Of a stretch of DNA of 13,041 nt, positions 1-8,153 are shown in pieces. The notes under the pieces were generated by a model. It was not told the origin of the DNA. It made no database searches and saw only the letters and a program-made list of their open reading frames with translations. The stretch spans positions 1-13,041 of the forward strand of contig JAJRRJ010000227.1 of assembly GCA_024279575.1 (NCBI GenBank), read 5' to 3'. A program made the position numbers and the translations under genes. Origin of the DNA: Alphaproteobacteria bacterium. GTDB lineage: Bacteria > Pseudomonadota > Alphaproteobacteria > Rhizobiales > Devosiaceae. The stretch's first letter is position 1. Each line of letters begins with the position of its first letter.

Positions 1-1871
1 CCCATGATCGCGGAAAACGAAATTTCCAACTTCAACACCAAAATTGCCGGAAAGTTTTAGCCGTACAATATGTTCTTTGCGTCCAAAGCGTCCTGATAAA
101 TAAGAAGGAGCTTTTCCTTTGTCGTCATTAGTCAGGGTGGAGTAAATATCTACATTGGGCGTGCTGTGTTGCAGGTCCGCTACAACTCCACACCTTTCCT
201 GTGCAAAACTTCCCGCAAATTGCGCCGGAAGTTCACCCAACTCAACCTTTGCAGCCACGTCTACAAGAGTGTTTTCTCCTTTGGTTTGAGAAAAATCCTC
301 TTGTGTTTTTTGACGTGTAGAAAATAGTTTTTTCCAAAACCCGGTCTGGGGTTTTAGGGAAGGTTGTGTCAGAGAATGCCCTGAATCAAGATAACAATTG
401 GTACTATTTGCCGAAGAGTTTGAAATCGGCAATTGCCCATCAGCGCTTTCATATTCTGGGTTGATTGTGGGAACAAAAACTACATTTTTGTCCTTTTGCA
501 ACATTGAATTTATTGCATTTTGCCCGCTATTCCAACAATCCGTCATTGCTTGCAAGCCCAGGCAGGATCCCGCCAGGATCACTCTTGAAACTTCTCCAAT
601 GGCCTGCAGTTTTTCAGTAGTGATATTCCATTTTGGTTTTCCACCAACCCCAGGCCACAGTCTTAAGTCAGGCTGCCAACCCCCGCATACAATCAAACGA
701 TCCACAGGAATTGGATCCCCTGTGAATTTCTGTGTGTTGCTCGCAAGGCAAAACTGCACTTGTAACTGGTGATCCTTATCAAGCGAGACGGAGTGAACTT
801 GTGTTCCTGTCGCCAGCGAAATGCCATAGGCCTTGGCAAATTCAAAAAACCGTGATTTTGGTGCACTGCGGGAATCAGCAAGTTTTTCGATGCATATTCC
901 CATATCGGCGGCCAAAAGAGCCACTTGTGTTGCGGGGCTGGAATTGGTGCTGATAATGGATGTATTTCCCTGCCATATACCAAACTTTTCTGCCAGCCCG
1001 AATGCCTCCTTTGCACCAATGATACCGGGAAGTCTGTTGCCAGCAAAAATCGGCAATCGTTCCAGAACTCCGGTAGCCAAAATAAAATTGTTGGCCTGAA
1101 AATCAATGATTTTTGATGTCAAAATACCTTTTTGAACTGAAATTGAATGAACTCTGGTGTGATTTTTACCAAGTGAAATTGCTTCCGCATTTAGAAAAAT
1201 ATCAATCTGGTCCGAATTTGAAATATCAGCAACCAGTTGAGAAACAAACTCGATAGGCCGTTGCTCGCCTTCATAGGCTCCAAAAAACTGCGCGTCTCCG
1301 CCAAGTATCAGATCCTTTTCGATCAGCGCCACATGCAACCCGTGCTCAGTTGCTTTTTGTGCAGCACCCATACCTGCAACTCCCCCCCGATAATTACCAG
1401 ATCATAGCGCAGCTGTTCTTCAGATTTCTGTTCCAGCCATGCATTGGGCAATGTCAACTCTGCTTCAAAATCAAAGTCCAAACTGCGCTTCGTCCTGCCA
1501 AGGATAGAATCTATGAAATTAAATTTTGGTTTGGCAATATTTATTTCTTCAAAATCAGGCGAGCGATAAAAAGTTAATTCCATTCCGTTTTGGGCTGGCG
1601 TCCGCGCCATTGGAAAAGACAAAGATGTATTGTGTTTCAGCATGATTTGCGGGCTGAAGCTGGAGGTCAGGGCCATTGGTTCATCCCGAATGATCCCGAC
1701 ACTGTTATATCCCGATCCCATTAACGCCGAAAGGATCGTATCCCCCTCGTATCCTTTGATTTCCACGCCATTTAATTGAAATTTTATTGGGCGTCCGCGA
1801 TGGATTTGACGCCCACTGAAAACTGCATTTTCATCATAGGAAAACCGGGTGTTTTGCACATTTCTATTCAT
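1..1871 (-). pseudogene. Sarcosine-oxidase-alpha-like FAD/NAD oxidoreductase, frameshifted and cut by the window's left edge
   Basis: The chosen start is ATG at 1871, with GGACCGAGAA just upstream; the upstream gene's stop overlaps it by 8 bp. Residues about 25-70 resemble the ferredoxin-fold N-domain of heterotetrameric sarcosine oxidase alpha (GRPIKFQLNGVEIKGYEGDT); I see no cluster cysteines. A dinucleotide-binding strand begins near residue 156 (YDLVIIGG), and there the frame breaks in a run of seven G (minus strand; C at 1382-1388). One more G gives GGGVAGMGAA and opens a frame without stops from 1380 to base 1 (about 460 codons). That part reads as a flavin/NAD disulfide-reductase-like domain (EKDLILGGDAQFFGAYEG; NFILATGVLERLP; VDRLIVCGGWQPDL). 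The last 160 visible residues I do not recognise. In the family the alpha subunit works with a DAO-type beta subunit in oxidising N-methylated amines; substrate here is unknown. It may be a pseudogene, or intact with a one-base sequence error. Confidence 0.72.
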
Positions 1872-2945
1872 TTCTCGGTCCAAAATTGGTCTTGAATTTA
1901 TCTTGGATATATCTGCCGGATCGTTTTGAATCAGCGCCGCGCATACCGAAATAGTCGGCTTCCCGTTCCGAAGGGTTTCCAGCTATTAGTCGCGCAAGCG
2001 CCGAAGCGAAAGAAATGTCCCCATGCCCCAGTCCCGCAATCCCCCATAAACTTGATCGTCCCAGCTTGCCCACAACCGGGGCACCATCCCGGGACAACAG
2101 TTTTGTGAAAACGGAGCGACCGGAAAGGTGAAAATGCCGTCCCCTGGCGCCAATATTGGAGTTGAGCAGGTCTGACATGCGCAAAATTGATGTATTTGCC
2201 ATGCATATGACATGCCCCATATTGTCAGTTTGTGCGCAAAACCCATATTCCGGGGAAATGACAATATGTTCCATTTTGTCAGATCCTGGCTGCAGGAGAA
2301 GAGACGTCGTTTCAACAGGGGTGAAAAAGCGCTCAATTATTGTCGCCCTGCGTATTGTTGAATTGAGCCTTCGTCCGCCAAAACAATACGCTGGATGTCA
2401 AAAGTTGCTTTTGCTGTCCTTATTTCCCCCGACCCGTCATTGTGAGCCTTAATCGCCAGATTGTCAGGTTCAATAATGTCAACACCCAGTTTTTTAAGCC
2501 AGTCAAAAACAGCCGGCCATAAAACACTGGGACGAATAAAACGAATACCACGGGCGCGATAGGCAGCCCTTACATGGGGAAAATCGTCGTCTGCCAGTCG
2601 TTCGACCTGAACATCCATGCCATGCAGGTAGTGGTACATGTGCGAAAGCAAGTTAGCACCGGACTGTGTATGGCTGAGAACGAGAGCATGGGTCTTGCCC
2701 ACCGCCGCGTTGCTTCCAACCTTTGCAAGTGTTGGAAAGGTTTCCTTTACTGCACAGTTCAGCATTTCCCAGCTTTCAGGTCGCGTAATCGTATCAAATG
2801 ACAAATTGATTTTCCGCACGATTTGATGTTGCACTCTTCGACTGAGAAAAAGGCAGGTTTTCTTCTGGTGGTTTTTCTTAAGTAGCCCGGCAATGAAGGG
2901 CGCAAGCAGGCTCTCTCCAACAATGCCAACGTCATATTTTTTCAT
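1864..2945 (-). pseudogene. DAO-family FAD oxidoreductase (sarcosine-oxidase-beta-like), one internal frameshift
   Basis: The frame from ATG 2945 runs 202 codons to TAA at 2339-2337. The -1 frame then continues the homology (IIERFFTPVETTSLLLQ) to TAG at 1864, so one missing base near 2340-2350 splits a gene of about 360 codons. The C-terminal half has the usual DAO ending: DGAPVVGKLGRSSLWGIAGL then GHGDISFASALARLIAG. The N-terminus reads YDVGIVGESLLAPFIAGLL, where DAO proteins normally carry GxGxxG; here GESLLA replaces it, so FAD binding may be altered or lost. It lies directly upstream of the alpha-like gene, which suggests a two-subunit dehydrogenase or oxidase like sarcosine or opine oxidases. 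The substrate cannot be told from sequence. The break could be real decay or a sequence error; the absence of other stops argues that any decay is recent. Confidence 0.7.
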
Positions 2946-3094
2946 TGCAACTGTACTCTTTTAGTCAATTTGGGCCCATGAGGATAAAATGCATTTTCAC
3001 TTTTACGCAATCGCGCTGGTATTGTCGAAAAATTTCACTATTAAGAGAGCCTGAGTGTATTTATTGTCAAAAAGTAGGTTTTTCGGTTTCGCCC
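2946..3094. other. Divergent intergenic spacer between the oxidoreductase pair and the ccm operon
   Basis: These 149 bases lie between two divergently read genes, so promoters for both should be here. An open frame upstream of ccmI crosses the spacer, but its predicted peptide is not like any CcmI N-terminus, so I treat it as non-coding. A weak candidate for the plus strand is TTCACT at 3034-3039 with TATTTA at 3058-3063 (18-base spacing). I see no convincing FNR/FixK palindrome and no strong -10 box on the minus strand. Confidence 0.4.
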
Positions 3095-4261
3095 ATGAAT
3101 ATTTGGTTTTTAATTATTTTAATGAGCGGCATTACATTTGTCGCCTTGATTTTTTCTGCACGCAAGATTTCCCCTCAAAACTCCGGTGATGGGGAGGAAT
3201 CAGATCAAGGCGTGCTGGACGATGAGGTATTAAAAACCGAAGAGCATTTTAAGCTACAACTGGATGGCATTGAAGCCGACCTTAAGGTGGGAAAACTCAA
3301 TGAGGTGGATGCCGAAAATGCAAAAGCAGAGTTGGCTCGCGAGCTGTTGCACCATCGGGCATTGTTGAAAAACGCTGTTAAAACTACTGAAAAGCCCTGG
3401 ACGGGGTTTGCCCTTGTTGGAACAAGCGTGCTGACAATTGGTGTCGCAATCGGCTTCTATTTTATGCTGGGAACGCCAGATGATTCTATTTTGATGCGCG
3501 TGGGAGATCTGCAACAGACTCAGGTTGAAACAAGTGAGGAATTTGAATCAGCGCTGGCTCAGGTTGAAGCTCAAATGCTTATCGATCCTGAAGACGTGCA
3601 GGGCTGGCGGGTTTTGGCACCCGCATATATTCGCTCCGGTCGTATTGAAGACGCCGTAAACGCTTACCGAAAAATTCTGGAATTGGCGCCCCTGACGCCC
3701 GATACCCAAACAGATTTGGCAGAAGCCCTGCTCATGTTGGGCCAGGAACAGGACATCGGCGAAGTAATGTCGTTGCTTAACGCCGCCGTATCCATTGATC
3801 CCGCCCATGCCCGTTCCAGATTTTATCTTGCCGCTGAATCTACGCGTTTAGCTGATTGGGACATAGCGATCGGGCATTGGCAGGCGCTTCTGGATATGGG
3901 TGATGGTACCGAGCCATGGTATGCCACGGCCCAAAGCGGGATGGCGATTGCACAGGCGCGTGGTGAAACACCTCAGCCGCTCACGCCTCCCCCTGTGACC
4001 GCCCAGCCCCCCGCCCTTTCAGACCCTGATCAGGCAGCCCTTATTCGCTCCATGGTTGCCGGGCTTGATGAACGCCTTAATTCTGAAGGTGGCTCAGTTG
4101 AAGAATGGACCCGCTTGGTGCGCTCCTATACAGTAATGGGAGACACTGAAGCTGCTCAGCGCAATTATGACAATGCAGTGGCAGCTTATCCGCAAAAAGA
4201 AACGCGTCAGGAACTGGACGCGATTGCAGCAGGTGCCGGGTTAACGGTATCAAATGAATAA
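3095..4261 (+). CDS. ccmI: Cytochrome c biogenesis protein CcmI (CycH)
   Basis: CcmI delivers apocytochrome c to the haem ligation complex CcmF/CcmH at the periplasmic face of the inner membrane. The 388-residue product has a first membrane helix at about 2-20, and a cytoplasmic segment with the family signature FKLQLDGIEADLKVGKLNEV at about 52-71 and nearby helical, likely coiled-coil sequence. A second helix follows at about 103-125, then a periplasmic TPR-like region at about 165-275 and a further repeat near 337-368. A proline-rich linker (about 292-308) separates the two repeat regions. ATG 3095 is preferred because it starts directly on the first membrane helix; the frame stays open upstream to 2945, but that extension is not hydrophobic. 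The ribosome binding site is weak. It is the first gene of a tight operon, with ccmE 11 bases downstream. Confidence 0.93.
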   Translation: MNIWFLIILMSGITFVALIFSARKISPQNSGDGEESDQGVLDDEVLKTEEHFKLQLDGIEADLKVGKLNEVDAENAKAELARELLHHRALLKNAVKTTEKPWTGFALVGTSVLTIGVAIGFYFMLGTPDDSILMRVGDLQQTQVETSEEFESALAQVEAQMLIDPEDVQGWRVLAPAYIRSGRIEDAVNAYRKILELAPLTPDTQTDLAEALLMLGQEQDIGEVMSLLNAAVSIDPAHARSRFYLAAESTRLADWDIAIGHWQALLDMGDGTEPWYATAQSGMAIAQARGETPQPLTPPPVTAQPPALSDPDQAALIRSMVAGLDERLNSEGGSVEEWTRLVRSYTVMGDTEAAQRNYDNAVAAYPQKETRQELDAIAAGAGLTVSNE

Positions 4262-4272
4262 AGAGATTTGAA

Positions 4273-4737
4273 ATGGCTATGACAAGAAAACAAAAACGAC
4301 TGAGTGTGATTTTTGGGCTGGGTTTGGTTTGGGTATTGGCAACTACGCTAATTCTCAACGCCCTGCGCGATGAAATCGTGTTCTTTTATTCGCCAACCGA
4401 ACTGCTGGAGCGGCCTGACTTGTCCGGGCAGGCCGTGCGCATCGGAGGCTTGGTTGAAGATGGCAGCTGGGTCAGGGAAGGTAGTTCCAATGTTTTTGTG
4501 ATTACCGATGGCAACCAGCTGATCTCTGTTACCTATCACAATTTGTTGCCTGACTTGTTTCGTGAGGGGCAAGGGGTTATTGCCGAAGGGCATTTAACAG
4601 AAGATGGTGCGTTTACCGCAACAAATGTTCTGGCAAAGCATGACGAAAACTACATCTCCAAAGAGGTAGCTGCCGCGCTGAAAAGTTCTGGCCAGTGGCA
4701 GGGGGATACGACAGGGGAAGCCGCGTCAGACTATTAG
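4273..4737 (+). CDS. ccmE: Cytochrome c maturation haem chaperone CcmE (CycJ)
   Basis: CcmE receives haem covalently on a histidine, with help from the CcmABCD module, and passes it to CcmF for attachment to apocytochrome c. The 154-residue product has a short basic N-terminus, a membrane anchor at about 11-30 and a periplasmic OB-fold beta barrel (LSGQAVRIGGLVEDGSW onward). The haem-binding motif is LAKHDENY with His123 and Tyr127. The residue pair after it is IS, where many homologues have a proline (ENYxP), a small variation. Upstream AAAGAG at 4260-4265 is a reasonable ribosome binding site for ATG 4273; a second in-frame ATG at 4279 is possible. It sits between ccmI and ccmF in the same direction and is surely cotranscribed. 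Confidence 0.95.
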   Translation: MAMTRKQKRLSVIFGLGLVWVLATTLILNALRDEIVFFYSPTELLERPDLSGQAVRIGGLVEDGSWVREGSSNVFVITDGNQLISVTYHNLLPDLFREGQGVIAEGHLTEDGAFTATNVLAKHDENYISKEVAAALKSSGQWQGDTTGEAASDY

Positions 4738-4778
4738 TCTGTAAAGCTGAACCAGAAGCGAATTTCAGGGAGAAAATC

Positions 4779-6770
4779 ATGTCAATTGAATTAGGTCATT
4801 TTGCCCTTGTGCTTGCCGCAGCGCTTGCATTGGCCCAGACGGCGGTTGGTTTTTTGTTTTGGCGCACCGGCGGGCGGGCAGCATCTTTTGTTCGACAAGC
4901 TGCCATATTGCAGTTCATTCTGGTAGCGGCTTCTTTTATTGCTCTTATTCAGGCGTTTGTCGTTTCGGACTTTTCTCTCAAACTTGCCTATGGGTACTCC
5001 CACACTTTGCAGCCGTTGATTTATAAGATCACTTCTGTCTGGGGTAACCATGAAGGTTCCATGCTTATGTGGGTGCTTATTCTTACCGGGTTTGGCGCTG
5101 CTGTAGCCTGGTATGGTAAAAGACTGCCCCATGATCTGATGGCACTTGTGCTGGCAGTGCAGGGCGCGCTTGGTGCCGCCTTTATTCTTTTTACAATTTT
5201 CACTTCAAATCCATTTTTGCGTTCCAATCCGGTTCCCCTTGAGGGACGGGATCTCAATCCCATTTTGCAGGATATCGGCCTGGCCATTCACCCGCCGCTT
5301 TTATATGTGGGCTATGTGGGGCTTTCCATCTGCTTTTCGTTTGCCATTGCAGCCCTGATTTCGGGGCGCATTGATGCTGCCTGGGCGCGTTGGGTGCGCC
5401 CCTGGGCGCTGGCCTCATGGACATTTTTGTCCCTTGGTATCGCAATGGGGTCCTATTGGGCCTATTACGAGCTTGGTTGGGGCGGCTGGTGGTTTTGGGA
5501 TCCGGTTGAAAATGCTTCCCTGATGCCCTGGCTTGCGGCGACTGCACTCCTGCACTCGGCTTTAGTGATGGAAAAACGTAATGCGTTGAAGGTTTGGACA
5601 ATATTTTTGGCCATTTTATCCTTCTCCCTTTCACTCCTGGGGACTTTTCTTGTCCGTTCCGGCATCCTTACATCAGTGCATTCATTTGCCGCAGATCCTA
5701 CTCGCGGCATGGTCATTCTGAGTATGCTTGCTGTGGTAATTGGTGCCGCTTTTGCTCTTTATGCGTGGCGCGCAAGCTCTCTGCGTTCCGGGGGGTTGTT
5801 TGCACCTGTTTCGCGCGAAGGTGCGTTGATCGTTAATAATCTGTTTTTAGCCACGGCTGTTGTTGCTGTGCTGGTTGGCACTCTATATCCGCTGCTTTTG
5901 CAAGCCATCAATGGCACATTGATTTCGGTTGGCGCTCCGTTTTTTGATCTTACATTTGGTATTCTGATCACCCCGTTGCTGTTCCTTATTCCTTTTGGAC
6001 CATTTCTGGCTTGGAAACGCGGCGATTTAATCGGTGTTATTCAGCGTCTGGCAGGCGCCGCCGGCTTGACCGTTTTGCTTGTCATTGTATTTACAATTAT
6101 TATTGGTGGGCAGATATCCCTTGCCACGCTTGGCATGCTGATTGGTGTGTGGTGCATTATTGGCGCCATTGCAGAGCCGATTGACCGGGCAAAATTTGGC
6201 AAAATTGATTTTGCCCAAAGCTGGCGTCGCCTTAAGGGGCTACCCAAAATTACCTGGTCAACCACTTTGGCCCATGTGGGGGTTGGAATCAGTGTGCTGG
6301 GCGTCGTTTCTGTAACCGCCTGGGAAACTGAACGTGTTGATGCCATGATGATGAACCAGTCGGTGGAACTGGCTGGTTATACCGTGACCATGGTGGAACT
6401 GGACCGCAGGCAGGAAGATAATTTTATCGCTGACAAAGTGACCTTTGATGTGGTGTCTCCCTGGGGCTGGGAAAGAACAACCTCCTCGGAAAAGCGTATT
6501 TATACCGCTTCAAACCAGCCAAGTACCGAGGCAGGAATTCTCACCTACGGCCTGTCCCAACTTTACGTTTCCCTTGGTGAACCCGACGAAACAGGAGCCC
6601 GCATTGTGCGTCTCTGGCACAAGCCCTATATCACGCTGATCTGGTATGGATTTGTGCTTATGTCCGCAGGTGGTTTCCTTTCCTTAAGTGACCGAAGGTT
6701 ACGGGTTGGAGTGCCAAAATCCGCAAAGAACGCCAGTCAAAAATCCTCAAACTCGGTGCCAGCAGAATGA
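4779..6770 (+). CDS. ccmF: Haem lyase subunit CcmF (CycK)
   Basis: CcmF is the multi-spanning core of the cytochrome c haem ligase: it takes haem from CcmE and attaches it to the CXXCH site of apocytochrome c with CcmH and CcmI. The 663-residue product is a usual length and strongly hydrophobic throughout. The tryptophan-rich WWD segment is at about 233-251 (WGGWWFWDPVENASLMPW). Conserved histidines are visible at 91 (GNHEGSM), 171 (HPPLLYVGYVG), 259 (LLHSALV), 301 (VHSFA) and 499 (LAHVGVG). ATG 4779 is chosen because AGGGAG lies at 4767-4772 and the protein then begins MSIELGHFAL, as in homologues; the frame is open back to 4695 inside ccmE, which looks spurious. The stop overlaps the ccmH start as ATGA, which implies translational coupling. 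Confidence 0.96.
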   Translation: MSIELGHFALVLAAALALAQTAVGFLFWRTGGRAASFVRQAAILQFILVAASFIALIQAFVVSDFSLKLAYGYSHTLQPLIYKITSVWGNHEGSMLMWVLILTGFGAAVAWYGKRLPHDLMALVLAVQGALGAAFILFTIFTSNPFLRSNPVPLEGRDLNPILQDIGLAIHPPLLYVGYVGLSICFSFAIAALISGRIDAAWARWVRPWALASWTFLSLGIAMGSYWAYYELGWGGWWFWDPVENASLMPWLAATALLHSALVMEKRNALKVWTIFLAILSFSLSLLGTFLVRSGILTSVHSFAADPTRGMVILSMLAVVIGAAFALYAWRASSLRSGGLFAPVSREGALIVNNLFLATAVVAVLVGTLYPLLLQAINGTLISVGAPFFDLTFGILITPLLFLIPFGPFLAWKRGDLIGVIQRLAGAAGLTVLLVIVFTIIIGGQISLATLGMLIGVWCIIGAIAEPIDRAKFGKIDFAQSWRRLKGLPKITWSTTLAHVGVGISVLGVVSVTAWETERVDAMMMNQSVELAGYTVTMVELDRRQEDNFIADKVTFDVVSPWGWERTTSSEKRIYTASNQPSTEAGILTYGLSQLYVSLGEPDETGARIVRLWHKPYITLIWYGFVLMSAGGFLSLSDRRLRVGVPKSAKNASQKSSNSVPAE

Positions 6771-7249
6771 TGCGTTTCAGGACTTTTTCGCTTGTAATTG
6801 CGTTGTTACTCGCTTTTGCTTCTCCAGGCGTTGCTGTGAACCCGGACGAAATTTTGGCGGACCCGGTAATGGAAACCCGGGCCCGCGCCATTTCAGCCGA
6901 GTTGCGGTGTGTTGTTTGTCAGAACCAGTCAATTGATGACAGCGATGCGTCTCTGGCACGGGATTTGCGTCTGCTGGTGCGTGAGAGAATTGTTCTTGGG
7001 GATTCTGACGGCGAGGTTGTGACGTTTATCGTGGAGCGATACGGTGAGTATGTTTTGCTAAAACCCTATGTTGGTTGGCATACCTTTGCCCTTTGGGGGA
7101 CCGCGCCAATAGTTTTGCTCTTATCTATTTGGGCCTTGGTGCACCACCTGAAAAACAAAAAAACAGCGCCAACTCCGGTGCCAACCGCGGCGAAGGCTTT
7201 GACCAAAGAAGAGCAGGATGCGCTAAACTCCCTTTCTGGAAACAAGTAA
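6767..7249 (+). CDS. ccmH: Cytochrome c maturation thiol protein CcmH (CycL)
   Basis: CcmH keeps the CXXCH cysteines of apocytochrome c reduced or positions them for haem attachment by CcmF. The 160-residue protein has a signal peptide (about 1-23), then the redox motif LRCVVCQNQS with Cys48 and Cys51, and a membrane helix at about 107-127 followed by a short cytoplasmic tail. This is the short alphaproteobacterial form, without the fused TPR part found in E. coli, where that role belongs to the separate CcmI at the start of this operon. Translation begins at ATG 6767 inside the ccmF stop (4-base overlap). ccmG, a frequent neighbour elsewhere, is absent here, as is usual for the rhizobial cycHJKL layout. 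Confidence 0.95.
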   Translation: MMRFRTFSLVIALLLAFASPGVAVNPDEILADPVMETRARAISAELRCVVCQNQSIDDSDASLARDLRLLVRERIVLGDSDGEVVTFIVERYGEYVLLKPYVGWHTFALWGTAPIVLLLSIWALVHHLKNKKTAPTPVPTAAKALTKEEQDALNSLSGNK

Positions 7250-7273
7250 AACGGCTAAATTTCGACTGCTTGT

Positions 7274-7298
7274 GATTTATTCATCCATGGGATAAATC
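7274..7298 (+). promoter_or_regulatory. Inverted repeat ending directly before the permease start codon
   Basis: GATTTAT (7274-7280) and ATAAATC (7292-7298) are a perfect 7-bp inverted repeat, extendable to 9 pairs with one T-G wobble, with a 7-base loop. The right arm ends one base before GTG 7299 and takes in part of the only Shine-Dalgarno-like stretch, GGGA at 7289-7292. It could be a DNA operator, or an mRNA hairpin that limits initiation. It has no T-run, so it is a poor terminator for ccmH. A chance repeat is possible. Confidence 0.35.
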
Positions 7299-8066
7299 GT
7301 GGTTATGCTTGATTTTTTAGCTTCTGTTGTTGCGCCGGGTCTGGATATTTATTCGGCCATTTTTCTAATTGCGCTCAGTGCGATAACGTCTGCAGTCACT
7401 GCCACCTTTGGTCTTGGCGGTGGTTCCCTTTTAATTGCGGTAATGAGTCTGATGCTACCGGCAGCCATTGTGGTGCCGGTGCACGGAGCGGTGCAATTGG
7501 GGTCTAATGGAGGGCGCGCCTTTTTGCGACGGGCGTTTATTCAATGGCAGTTTGTTGGCTGGTTTGTTCTGGGGTCGGCCATTGGCGCTTTGCTGGGTGG
7601 GCGGATTGCCACCCTGCTTCCTGATGCATGGTTTAAGGGAGCCATTGCCATATTCATTCTATATTCCGTGTGGGCGCCCAAAGCGAAAATTTCCGGGCGT
7701 GGAGCATTCTCCACAACACTGGCTGGAACCTTCACTTCTGCTGTGGGCATGGTTGTAGGTGTTTCAGGACCCCTGGTCATTTCTTTTTTACGTAATTTGA
7801 AAGATCGGCGCGAAATTGTCGGCACGCACGCTTTTTTGATGACCAATCAGAACCTGTTCAAGTTTCTGGCATTTACCCTGTTTGGTTTTGCTGTTTGGGA
7901 TTTTGCACCACTTATTCTTGCTATGATCATTAGCGGTTTTATAGGCACGTATTTCGGGGGTTTATTGCTGGATAAAGTGCCTGAGAAAGTCTTTCGGGTT
8001 GTCTTTCGTCTTATCCTGACCATTGTTGCGCTGGACCTTGCCCGCCGTGCATTTTTGGGCCTTTGA
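7299..8066 (+). CDS. TauE/SafE (TSUP) family membrane permease
   Basis: This 255-residue, highly hydrophobic protein has about seven or eight membrane segments and the two-half layout of the TSUP (DUF81) family. The first repeat has ITSAVTATFGLGGGSLLIA near residues 29-47 and the second AGTFTSAVGMVVGVSGPLVI near 142-161. The glycine-rich turn followed by a helix is the family hallmark. Members export or take up small sulfur-containing or organic anions (sulfite, sulfoacetate, taurine-related compounds), but the substrate cannot be assigned here. The start is GTG 7299, with GGGA six bases upstream, or ATG 7305 two codons later. It lies 49 bases after ccmH and 127 before degP. It is not, as far as I recall, part of the usual ccm-degP block, so it may be a lineage-specific insertion. 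Confidence 0.85.
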   Translation: MVMLDFLASVVAPGLDIYSAIFLIALSAITSAVTATFGLGGGSLLIAVMSLMLPAAIVVPVHGAVQLGSNGGRAFLRRAFIQWQFVGWFVLGSAIGALLGGRIATLLPDAWFKGAIAIFILYSVWAPKAKISGRGAFSTTLAGTFTSAVGMVVGVSGPLVISFLRNLKDRREIVGTHAFLMTNQNLFKFLAFTLFGFAVWDFAPLILAMIISGFIGTYFGGLLLDKVPEKVFRVVFRLILTIVALDLARRAFLGL

Positions 8067-8090
8067 TCCTGTTTTCCCCCGTTTGAGGGC

Positions 8091-8136
8091 CAACATTGCC
8101 AAAAGTTAATGTTAGTGTAATGAGCTGGCAATGTTG
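8091..8136. promoter_or_regulatory. Inverted repeat enclosing tandem GTTAAT-like hexamers upstream of degP
   Basis: CAACATTGCC at 8091-8100 and GGCAATGTTG at 8127-8136 are perfect 10-bp inverted repeats with a 26-base spacer. Inside the spacer are three head-to-tail near-copies: GTTAAT (8105-8110), GTTAGT (8111-8116) and GTAATG (8117-8122). Direct repeats of this kind resemble binding sites of OmpR-family regulators, and one such regulator is encoded just after degP, but that link is inference. No T-run follows the right arm, so a terminator for the permease gene is less likely. Confidence 0.4.
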
Positions 8137-8153
8137 CCCGGTTTAGCAATGAA

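Noticed and set aside
398..1116. Plus-strand open frames of 63-124 codons in the region opposite the alpha-like gene
   Set aside because: They lie opposite a minus-strand frame with clear protein homology, have no ribosome binding sites of note, and resemble no protein.
1382..1388. Programmed ribosomal frameshift as the proven explanation of the G7 run
   Set aside because: A -1 slip on the G run would restore the frame, but nothing else needed for a programmed event is evident, and the partner gene is also broken.
1986..2336. Minus-strand frame of 116 codons directly after the DAO-like stop
   Set aside because: It is the out-of-frame continuation; the homologous sequence is in the neighbouring frame (stop at 1864).
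2945..3094. N-terminal extension of ccmI by 50 codons
   Set aside because: The extension has no CcmI-like sequence, and the protein from ATG 3095 begins directly with the expected membrane helix.
4695..4778. N-terminal extension of ccmF into ccmE
   Set aside because: ATG 4779 has a good ribosome binding site and matches the usual CcmF N-terminus; the extension lies mostly within ccmE coding sequence.
8091..8136. The inverted repeat read as a terminator of the permease gene
   Set aside because: The 26-base loop is large and no T-run follows the right arm.
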